Shown here: positions 1 to 11,700 of the stretch, one piece after another | Layout: each line of letters starts with the position of its first letter | Numbering within the stretch: the first letter of the stretch is position 1 | NCBI RefSeq assembly: GCF_020882245.1 | Contig: NC_083598.1 | Span: 55,465,858-55,529,857, forward strand | DNA from: Rhopalosiphum padi | Lineage: Eukaryota > Arthropoda > Insecta > Hemiptera > Aphididae | Length of the DNA stretch: 64,000 nucleotides | Direction: 5' to 3' | Notes under the pieces: model-generated | Told to the model about the DNA's origin: nothing | The model's input: only the letters and a program-made list of their open reading frames with translations | Databases searched by the model: none | Position numbers and translations under genes: made by a program

Positions 1-779
1 TGTATTTATCTTATTATTGCGTTGCCTGCTTTTATAGGTAACATCGTAACATTATAATTTATATAATATCGAAAGTTTCCACGCGTAATTTAATTGTATA
101 GTTTTTGTATCAAAACGGCAGTCACAACGATATCTTCCGGGCTAAATACGAAACGCATCAACCCTTTCGGTGCGGAAGGGTTAAATTCGGGAAGGGTGTC
201 CGTAAGGCGGCGCCACCGGACGGCGACAAAACGTTCAGAACAAACGAAAACGAGTTTTGACGCTGGGAAAGTTTACTAAAATCTAAACCAAAAAAAATTG
301 AACAAAACGATTTTAGCGAACATTAAGTTACAAACTTACGAAAAACGATCGTACGTGCATACTAAGTCACGTCGGGGTGTATGAAGTTTTATATATATAA
401 TATACACCTAATATTATTTTATAATGTAATATAAGATTATTTTATTACGAAATTATTATTATTCTTCCGTCCCACTAGTCGAAACGTGTTCAAACGTAAG
501 CCTCGATACAACCGAACGACCAAAATATTATTATTACACAAAATATATAATTTGTACGCAAAACCGCGTAGTATAAATCCCGTTCGTATATTTTTTTACG
601 TTATAGTAAATTATTTTAGAGTACAACTTATTGTAACGAAATAAATCGTAGAAATAATTTTCGGACGTTCGCGTGGCGACGTGCACACATATACCTATAA
701 TATATTATTATACACTTATACGGTGCACGTTTTTTTTTTTTTTATTATTTATATTATTGTTATTATTATATTATAATAG

Positions 780-1600
780 TAGCGTGTCGCGTCGGGCGCG
801 AAGACGGTGTGAAAGGAAACGGAAAAACCGTGCAGCGCGTTGTGGGCGGGCGGCGTGGGGAGCGGAAAAAAGGCACTGGGTCGGCTGCGGCTGGGGCGGG
901 AAAACGAAAAACGAAAAAATAAGAACAAGGGTAGAATGGAGGGAAAACCGTACACCCTCCCGTCGCTTCTTCGCCGCAGTCATCGTCGTCGTCGTCGTCG
1001 GCGGGGGTGGGACGAGCGACCGAGAGAAGAGAGAGCGCTAGGGGCGGACGCCGGCGCAGAAATACGCACGTAAGGAAAACGTCTGGCGGTGTACCGCGCG
1101 CTCTTCCTAAGAGGGAAAACCCGACCCCTATAGCGCCGCGGCGCGCACCGGCCGTAGAAAAGGACGGCGCGCGGCGGCCGGCACACGCTACCGACAGGGA
1201 CGGCGATATGTCCGCGACTCCAAGACATCTTGGCCGCGTATCTCCTCAGTCGCGCCGCGACGCCGACACAAGACGCCGCCACCGCCGCCGCCGTCGCTCT
1301 TACCACCGCCGCCGCCGCCGCCGCCGACGCGAGTGCACACACACACACACACACATACACACGCGCGCGCTCAGTTCGCCGCGCTCGTACAGCCGACGTT
1401 TTTCCGGCCCGGCGTCTTGAGACGTCGCTCAGTCTCAAGACTACTCCGGCGTCGCGAACACCTTAGGTGCCCGACTACCGACACAGGCGTACGCGCACGC
1501 ACATACATCTCAGCGACACTCGGCGATACCGCAAGTGTCGCGAACGCAGCCCGCAATATTTCTCAATATTTTACGCACGGTTCGTCGACAATAATATTAT
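780..1600. promoter_or_regulatory. CpG-dense 5' block of the zinc-finger gene (probable promoter/5' UTR)
   Basis: This block is rich in CG dinucleotides, including CGCCGC and CGTCGTCGT runs, and stands out from the AT-rich sequence on both sides. It lies just upstream of a splice acceptor at 1794-1795 that feeds the first coding exon. That position suits a promoter plus noncoding first exon. TCAGTT at 1371-1376 and TCAGTC at 1429-1434 match the arthropod initiator consensus TCAGTY, but I see no convincing downstream promoter element. Open frames here on both strands are by-products of the GC-rich repeats. The transcription start cannot be fixed from sequence alone. Confidence 0.45.
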
Positions 1601-1795
1601 AACATAATAATAATATGGTTTATATTACCTAATAATTTATTTTACGATAAATTTTCGAATTCGTCCGGCGTTCGTAGTTTTTATTTCCAAACGAAAATAT
1701 ATTACGGAGTTTTAAGACACGTTTTTTTTTTTTTTTTTTTTTTTTAATTTTTATTCTCGAGTTTTCAATTTTTTTTTTATTTTTTTGTTTTACAG

Positions 1796-2248
1796 ATTCG
1801 AAAGAAAAAAATTACGTTTTCTATTTTTGCAATCGCGTAGTCGTACAAATCGAGTGAATTGCTTCCGGACGGATTTTACGCGCGTCATGTGCAACTACTA
1901 CTGCAGTCACTACTACGGCTACCACTACCGCTGCCACTACTGCGTCTGACCATCATCGTTTGGACACGCGAGCGAACAGAGAGTACGAATATATCATCGA
2001 ATTGTTTTACATCAGTCAAGACGATCTCTTCGGTCCCGCTGGATCTTCGCGCCTCGCCCGGCCACGAACACCTGCAGGGCGACGACGACGACGAAATGTC
2101 GGCGGACATACAGCAACAACAGCAGTCCGTGTTGTTGCAAAGGCCGGTGTTCAAGATGAACCCGGCTGCGGATTTCTGGCAGCAACAACGGCAACAGTAC
2201 CAGCAGCAGCAACAACTCCAGCAGCAACAACAGCAACAGCAGCAACAG

Positions 2249-2323
<75 letters not shown>

Positions 2324-2779
2324 GCGGTTGACGCTTCGCCGTCGCCGCAACCTCAGGCGGCGCCACCGCCGCCCACGCTGCAAGTCAACCATGACCAGCA
2401 GCAAGTGCCGTCGTCTCTCGTCGTTGTCGGACAACAACAACAGCAGCAGACGCCGAACAACGTACAGGTGACTGCCGACGAGGCGATCGCCATGGTCGCT
2501 CAACAAGTCGCACAACACCAACAACGACAGCAACAACAACAGACGCAGAACGCCGAGATGACCGACGACACAGACGTAATCGTCGGACAACCGTCGCCGG
2601 CGGCAATCCGCGCGGCCGTCCAGCAACAGCAGCAGCAGGACTCGACGTCAGCCGTCGGACTGGCCGGACAACCGGCGGTCCCCGGCGACCCGTCCGTATC
2701 GGTCGTCATCAACCAGAACAATTCGCTCGTACTGAGCGACCCGAAAATGATGACCGAAAAATTGGTCAGCGAACTACAG
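1796..2779 (+). CDS. Exon with start codon and first polyQ tract (coding from 2096)
   Basis: A long T-rich tract and TTTTACAG put a strong acceptor at 1794-1795, so this exon starts at 1796 with about 300 nt of 5' UTR. The first ATG in the coding frame is at 2096 and begins MSADIQQQQQSVLLQ. Coding runs to 2779 in phase 0, followed by donor GTGAGT at 2780. The 228 residues include 35 uninterrupted glutamines (2219-2323) in mixed CAG/CAA codons, a Pro/Ala-rich piece, and a more complex acidic/hydrophobic end (SDPKMMTEKLVSELQ). The frame is also open back to 1841 (in-frame TAG at 1838-1840) but has no ATG there, so I start at 2096. PolyQ tracts in transcription factors often mediate protein contacts; that role is inferred here. 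The reverse-strand polyLeu frame over this exon is an artefact. Confidence 0.85.
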
Positions 2780-5700
2780 GTGAGTCGATTTTATTTCCAC
2801 GCTTAATCTATTCCACTTTAACAATTATTAATATAAAAAAATTAATAAATAACTCGTTTTCCCATTACAATAACAATTTATTTATCCACAAGTGTTTTTA
2901 TCCAGTTTTTTTTTTATATTCTAATGCGAAATTGGATTTCAAAATAAATAAAATAAACAAAGTGATATAAAAAAAATAACGTGCGAGGTTTTACTTTTTC
3001 TGACAGGGAATATATTTTCCGCCGTAAAACTATATACATTTTTTTAATGATATATAATACTCCCTTTATTTCAAAAATAATATGATTTAAAAAATAAAAA
3101 TTTACAAACTACAAATTCAATTTTTCTAACTAAAAATCGTTAGGTAGATTCATATTTGTAGGATAATACGCTAATACGTTTCAATTAAAATAAATTATAA
3201 GTAGAACAAAATTATCATGCCCGACAAAATGAAATTAAACGAATGAAATAAAATAATATCACTAAAAAAATATATTGATGAAAAATATTTTTTCATAGTT
3301 AAAATAATAGTTTTTTTGTAGTTTTCAAAATATTTTTAAAAGTAACAATCAAAATATTATTATTATAATGTATGCTATTGAATTTTATTTTAAACTTTGA
3401 AAAAAAATATTTTCTATAAAAACTTCAATGAATAAAATGTTAAACTAAATTTCCCGTTTTATTTCAAAGTAAAATTTGTATTTATTGTTGATAATATTAC
3501 ATATAATATTTATTTTAAAATATATCAGATAAAAATTAGTTTCAAAAAAAATATTATTTTTAAGTAAAAAAAGCCTGCACGTGTACTTGGGTTGCAATAA
3601 GTAGAAAAAACACATATTTATTTTTAAAATTAAATTATACCGAGGTAAAAAAATAAATGCACTGAAATAATATTAATACAAAACAGATTGTTGGCATAAT
3701 ATCAAATAGAAAGAGTTGATGACGGCCAATAAAAAAAACGTAATTAAAAGCGACATATAGGTGTAAAAATAATGATAGGCGAAAGCCGAAGATATTATAT
3801 TTAATTTTGTTGCTTAACCGAAATTATTCAAAATAATTAATACTTAAATGAGTTAAATGCACACAATATAAAATATAAATATCCTATAATTTTCTCAATT
3901 ATATTAATATACAATATTTCTTCTAAATTAAAATTAATTATAATTCTTTATGAATAAAATATTTATTTTATTGGTATAAATGTATAGATATTCAAATAGG
4001 TTCAATATGTTTCGCTGAGAATGACATCAATCTATAGTAAACTATTTAAATAAAGTTACAATATATAAAATATGTACTATTAAAATTTAAAAAATTAAAT
4101 CTTTAAAATTATACTAAAATATTGACAGTTAATGTTATTATTCTTATAAACATTGTTATTTTATGTAAGTTAAATTTATTTTTATGTTTTTTTATCATCT
4201 AAAAATATTTTTATGTTCGATCAGAAGGTAAAATTTTAAAGTTTTCTATTTCATTGAATCGAAATTGTATGAATTAATAATTGTCTACTCTTAGCTAATA
4301 ACTAATATGTATATACATTAAATGGCGTGCCAAACATAGATTGTTGGCTTCATTCCTCTTGAAAAGTTTCAAATTAAAAAATTAAAGCATACCGAGATAA
4401 TTTTTTTTCTAATTGTACAGTAGGTACAGTAACGAAAAATAGCAAATAAACTAATTAAGCATTAAAAGTATATTTTAAAACATAACTATAAACTTACAAG
4501 TAAAATGCACTGTTGACCAAATTACAGAATAAAGTTAAAAATAATAATTAAAAACGAATAAATACAAAAATAAATGACCATGTTTAATGAGAAAAATTAG
4601 TATGTTTAATTGTGAAATTGAAGTTCACGACTGGACACGGTACACGAATGTGCCGTGGTCATTGTTGCCCAAACTGCCGCGGGGGTAGTTTTTTTCTCGA
4701 ATGTCTAACCTTATAAAAACCGGTCGACCGGCTTGAGCACGGGCTACACAACCGGATGGTCGCCAGGAGGTGTTGCGCAACACGCGCGACCCCTATTAAC
4801 ATGTAGGGTATTTCGAAATGGGGTAGCCCTTAGTAGTTTATTTTTTGTATTTTTGGGGTGCCGACTGGCCATTTGAGCTGCTGTCGTTCTTTCGGTTTCG
4901 TCACAATATTTAAAGTCTGCAAGAAAAACTCATATTATCGTAAATAATAATAATAATTACAATCTTTATGCTATAGAAAGAATAATATAATATTGAGAAT
5001 AATTGTAGTTTTAAATTTTGAATGGAAGGGGAGGAAACCGCCAAAGGCCGAAAGTTTGCCTACGAAAAAATAGGAGTAACTCGCGCGGTAAAAAATGTGG
5101 GTGGGTGAGTGTATGGACAATATAGAGGAGGAGGACATAAGGAAACTCGGTTTAAGGACGAAGGAGCAAAAGGAAACGGAAAGGACCTGCGCGTTACTGC
5201 CGGTGAACTACTGTGTGCGGTGGCGCGCTCTTCGCTCCAAGCTTTTTGCCGCTGATACCGACACCGAACCGTAGTGACCACGTGAACACAACACGAATCA
5301 CAACCCCTTTGGCCGATTTGAAGCCAAATAACATGTGTCTGAAAAACGTATTAAAAAAAAAATAATAATAAAATATATGGATAATTATTATAAATATAAA
5401 AAATTCATAATATTATAGAGCAGTAATATTAACTGCCAACAACAATTTTCAATAGCCAGAATAAAATTATGTACTTACCACGTCAAATCAGTATAAAATA
5501 ATACTAATAATATATTAATATAAAATAATATAACAATATCCAAAAAAAAAAAAAATTCAAGTTCATAAAATAAGAAAAATTGTATTAATTTAGGATATTA
5601 TTATTATCGATTAAAATACCAAATAATAACCGAGTCGTGATTATCCAATAACTTTAGTACTCTGTAAGCTGTACTATGTGGTTGATCCTATACATACAAA

Positions 5701-8700
5701 TATGTTGTTACTAATAATATAATGTGTTTTCGTTTGACTCTAACCAAAGAAAAAAGATACATTTGTGTATTATTATTTTTTTAATGCTGCTTATTGTGGA
5801 TTCACCATGTGCAGAACCGATCGATATCAGACCGCACTCTTGAAGAATGCTGGTCCACTCTTCAGCGAGTCAGCTGGAACGTCTTTCGTTCAGTACGCTA
5901 TATTTTTACATATAACAATTTTATAATCATAGTATTCTACATAGTATTATTTTGAACTTTAATTTTGTTTATGGTTTTATTTCGAACGAATAGCGTGTGT
6001 TTTATGCGTGTGTATGTGTGGAATTTTTGTTTGGTTATTATTATTATATCATTATTATTTTGCTCACTTTTCGCCTGCATGTTTTTATTACCCTCCTGAA
6101 AAGTCAAAATAGCTTTTTATTGTAATACGACTGAAATTTGTTTACTGCACGTTCCTTTCGATATTATTTTTGTGTGCCATACAACACATCATATAGGTAT
6201 TGTTTATTTGTATATAACCTATACCAGTCAAGAGGGGGTGGAGTGAGAACACTAAAAATATACCAAGAAAAATACCGTATTACAAAAGTCTCCGGGTCAC
6301 GCGACCGTTCTACCTACGGACGTCTCCTGTCAATACACACTCACACACAAATACCCTTTGCAGGCAATCGTGTGGAAAAAATCAAACTGCTCATTTGACT
6401 ATATCACGAGAAAACATATTATTTACCTACAAACGATATATTATATACACATATACACATATAATATGTGTGTATCGTAGCACGCCCATATTATATTGTA
6501 TTTTAATATTATTATTATACTTTTTTTAAATTTCTTTTGAATTTAACAATTAGACGATTTTCAGTGAAAATAAAAAAAAAACCGCTCACCGAACAATACA
6601 AAATCGTTCGTCAATAATATACTACCTGAGATAAAGATCTTCGGGATAAAATATTCCATTTTTCTACTGTTACGTATATAGGATCGATGACCCTCTATAA
6701 GTTTTGCATAACGTCAATTAAAACCATTTTGTCGTAACAAAGGATAGATACTCCTTCTGTTTGGTAACTGCGGCCGCCGCCGTCGCCACCACTACTACCG
6801 CCGCGTCGTCATCTCGTCCTTATAGCTCCAATAGTCGTATGAAGTCCGATTGTGTTTTTGTATGTAAATATACATCCATCCGCTATCTTGATTCTGCCGT
6901 CCAAACTCAATTAATGAATTCTCCTTTTTTTTTACCTCTTCCCCTCCCCCATATAACCACTTCACTACGTCACGGTTTCCTCCGAGAAGACATGACGCTG
7001 ACATGTGCCACGAACAAGGTTAATTAGAGCGATATACGAGCGCACTGGTGTATCTGTATAAAAGTCATTGAAAGTCCATCCACGGTGGTTCATCTTTAAA
7101 ACCGTGAGAAAGTACCGTTAGCAGCTGTTAAAAAATTATTTTATTTTTTTTACCCGGTCCTTTTGTTTTATAAAACAAAAACCCCAGTTTGTTATCTTGC
7201 ATACAGGGACAATCCGGTTTATTTTTTTTTCATTAACAAGAGGATTATAAAAAATTATATCTCTTACATACGGTATTACAACGGTTAAAATAAAAAAAAA
7301 AACACCACTAAAACGGTATTAAAATGTTTCTTTTTTTTTCGTTTAAATTTTATCTTATCTTAATTTTTTTATGTATATATGAATTAAATTAATCGAATTG
7401 GCTTCGTGTAAATACGACATGTAACGAATATCAAAATCAAATAGATAAATTACGAATATTAATAATTATTAATTACATTAAATTCATTCGATTCAAAATA
7501 TGTTATCAGTTTAACCAGTAAAAGAATAGGAACTATATTTACTAGTAGGTATACATTAAAATATGTACTTCAGCAATTGTTGACTCATATTGTTCTCACA
7601 ATAAACATCAAATGCTCAAAACTTATTTAAATTACTAAGGCAATTAGGGTAATAAATAATATTTATGATTCCCGCTGTTAATCGTTATGGATTTTAAATT
7701 AATTAATCGTTAATGTTAAATCTTTAAAAAAAAATATGTAACAATCAAGTTATTTATAGTATAAAGTTACTGGTCGTAGTATTATTTTAGATTATATAAT
7801 GATATTGCTAATCTATTATGATCTATGTAATTATATTGAAAGATGCCAACTATAATTTTCGGCTTTCATTTTACCGGTCCATTTCGGCCGGTCGTGGATC
7901 GCCTACACCGGTCAGGTTTATATTATATTATATTTGAAGGCAAACGTTATGGAATAATATCGCAATTTTAATTAACTCCCGTCCGTGTAATAGCCTGATA
8001 AAATATTATTTAGCCATTTATTTACTATGCCTTTTGCTCCCATCGTGAAAACAATGATACGAGTAATACATTTTTTTAGTATTAAATTATTGTACCGACA
8101 GTAGTAAACGTGCATTCGAATCACGTCGGCTGGCGGAAGCCGACCCGTGAAGCGGTCCGAAATCCGAAGGCCTGATGGCGGCAGCGGTACGCGTAAACCT
8201 ATTATTGTAAAACAATGAAAAATTGTATCGAACAAAAAAAATAAAATAAAATAATCGAAAATAATTAAAAAACTACTCAGAACACAATGCCTTAAAATCG
8301 CCGGACCGAGGAAACAACACCTAGCGATACTAATGGTGGATAGGGGGGTGCACCACAATGGCGGCAGTTCGGACCCGGCAATTTCATACGCAAATACTTA
8401 ATAGTTATAATAATAACAACAACAATAATAATGATAATAATATTATAATGCAAGTAGTAAAACAAAACGAAAAACGTCGTCGAGGCTTCCGAAAGAAATA
8501 AATTCGAACGCGGCACGCGAGAAATACGAATGTGGCCATAAATAAAACGCCGGCACCGCGTTTATTTTTCTGCTAAGAAAATCCCGCGCGCGCGCATATT
8601 TTATAATAGTATATAAATAGGTACAACTATAGTATTGTCGAGCGGCCCCGGGGCGGACGGCGCCGCCCAACCCTCGAAAGTAAGAAAAAAAATTATTGTT

Positions 8701-11700
8701 ATTATATACGATTTTGTAATCTGATTTCGTGGGCCAAAAACGCCACGTGCACGAACACCGTTGGCTTACACAAAACCGATCAAAATTAAATTTATCGTGT
8801 TTTACTCTGTCCCGCGTGTGTTAGCGTTTTTTCGATCGAATACTACTATATACTCGTACGACGGAGAAAAACAAATTCTAAAACTAAAAAACGTAAATTG
8901 AAAAAGCCGCGAGGCGCGCGTCGTTCGCGTTAAAACAAAAAGAAAAAAAGTACGATAACGAGCATCACCCACTCGATATAATATCACATAGGTACGCAAT
9001 ATAATATAATAATTTAGTGTTTTATTAGTACGGCGTATAACGACATCACTACGTATATTATTAATAAATAATAATTAAACATTATTATTATGATAATCTC
9101 GAATGGTTTGCGATCGTCGTCGTTCGGATTCGCCGCGAGGTCGTTAAACGTCTGGTGACGTATACGCGATGCGATAAAGAAAGAACACCAGTTATAATAT
9201 ACACACTCTAAAACACATGTGTACACACACTCACGCACTCACACACACACACACACACATACACACACACACACATACACATACACACACACACACGGCA
9301 CATATGTAAAGTTCCCGACCTAAGTCAACGTTGGGTTAGGCTAATATCGACGTCGGCGGTGCCGGCGCGGCGTACAGTACTGTCTGCGTCTTCGTTCGTC
9401 CAACAACCGCGGGCGGCGTCTAACCGCGAATTCCGCGCCGTGATGATGTTATCGTCGCCGTGGCTTGCGAGATAAGCTAGTTTCACTACAATATCGTATT
9501 GACTTATTGCTATTATATTAAAGCCGTTCGAATTAAAAAAAAAAAAAGTCGTTTTGATGGTCCGTTGCAATTATCATGAAATACAACTGTTTAGACTTGC
9601 AGATCAAAGTGAGTAGTAATAATACTGCAATTATAGTTACGACTAGCGTGCACATATTTTTATATTTTTGCCGCCGGAGACGCGCTTACCGCACCGATTT
9701 AACTGGGTCAACCAGCCGCCGACGGGGTATGTTTGTTCTATACATTTTTTCTCTCGATTTTTTTATAATTTTTACTTTTATTTATTATTATTATTATTAT
9801 AGTCGTTATTATTATTTACTCTTACGACCGAGTACCAACAACGTCTTCCACACACACACACGCCTACACACACTTCACAGTGCACACACAACAGTTGCGT
9901 CGGTCTCGCGCGTCGACATGTGGCTGACGGCGGCGTAGCGCACGTCCTACTCGCGTTTCCGTCGGGTGCACGATCGTCCCGTTAAATTTCTAAAACGGAT
10001 TACGCTCAAACCGTTCACAGTTTATCAATAGAATTCGACTTTCATGATAATGATACGTTTGAGCCTCCCACCACGGACTCCTCTAAATAACGGACACCTC
10101 TGAATAATGGAAAAAATTTCAATGACCTCGAGCGTCCAATATTTTGAGATTTCTGTGTATTATATAGTCGTTGTACCGACCACCGGTAGAAATCAATCGG
10201 GTGCGAGACTGAGACGGTAGTCTACTTGTCTTCCGCGACGCGTCACAATTCGCCCAGATTCCTTCCGCGTCCTTGTCCGCTATTTTTAGACGATTTCTAA
10301 TTATAATACGTTCGGCCAATCGTGAACCCGAATCCCTCCACTCGCTCGCTCACCATCCCGACTCTCTCGGAAACCCAAAAAACACACAGGACCCCCTACC
10401 AAGACGTTCGAACAGTATTTTTTTATGTTTATTTTTCGATTCGTCATCTTTTATTACTGTATATATACCGCGCACCTATACTTATATGTTCGTCCTCTGT
10501 GAGAATATTTACACTGACCAACCTCAACACGATAAGCGTTATCATCGAGCGGTGCGTTGACCCGAGTGATGGTCAGCTACATAATAGACATAAATACATA
10601 ATATAGTATTTACGTCGTCGATGAATGACGACGTGACAGTGCGAGTCATGACTATAATTTAACCTCCTCGGCCTATTACCTATACATTCCGTGAATCTGA
10701 ACGCCCGTGTTTGTTTTTATAGTATTGCAGTTATTGCGTTCGATATTAATCAATCAGAAGATTTCTTTATATTTTTTCCCGTCATAATAATCATTATTAT
10801 TTCAGTACTGATACGCATCGCCGAAGGGGTTGATGGATTGTGTCTGTCTGTATAGTTCATTAGTGTTCATTAGTCGTGTTTGACGGGTTTCCGAAAGGGT
10901 TGTTTGTTTAAATTTTTTTCCCGTTACGACCATCACCTGGTGTTTTGAACCACCGTAGACATTATCTTATGTTGACCTTATGTCGACTACTGTAGTAATG
11001 GTATTGGGCGGTGGTGGTGGTGTTATTTTGCAGGTGATCATATAGTCACGCGGGGTATGTGTTTGTGTTCTACGGAAGACGTCACTGAGTACAGCGTAAA
11101 TCAAAATTAATAATATTAAAATTAATTTCCATCCGTTATTTTTTAATTTTTTTTCTTCTGTTCTTTGTCTTATTTGCAATCCACGTCGACCGTCGTCGTC
11201 GTCGTCGTGTAAATGTTCGGATATCAGTCAAACGGCGTTCGGGCGCGCGAGAATAAAAAATAGTTTTTAATCATCGTCGGAATCCATAAAAATCACATCG
11301 GCTCCGTTAAGTGTTTGTAATGGATTTACCCCTTTTTACCACTATACTTTCAGTCGGTAGTAAAAAAAAAATATATGTATATATATTACGGCCATCATTG
11401 TTGCCGAGAAAATGCAATCAATGTTAAGTGGTTTATTGTTTTTAACCGTAGTTGTTGTAGTATCGTCTCGTGTTTTTTTCTCATTTTTTTTTTTTGCCAA
11501 TTTCATTTTATTTTACGTGTACGCGACCAAAGCACTCGCATGATGCCTGTGTCCGTGCAATAGTATATACATTATGTAGTATGTCCCTTATTGTATTATA
11601 CTATAATATGAGCAATTGTTTATAAATATGTGTGTAGTGTGTATTTATGTATGTATGTGTTTGTGTTTTATCTATAATTTAGTATATATAATAGTGTGTT

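Noticed and set aside
980..1438. 152-codon minus-strand frame and overlapping + strand frames in the CpG block
   Set aside because: Arg/Ala-rich translations typical of GC-rich simple sequence; no family motifs, and the + strand gene explains the region.
2012..2626. Long minus-strand frame with a polyLeu run, and other frames giving polyAla/polyVal
   Set aside because: Mirror frames of the CAG/CAA repeat; no independent support.
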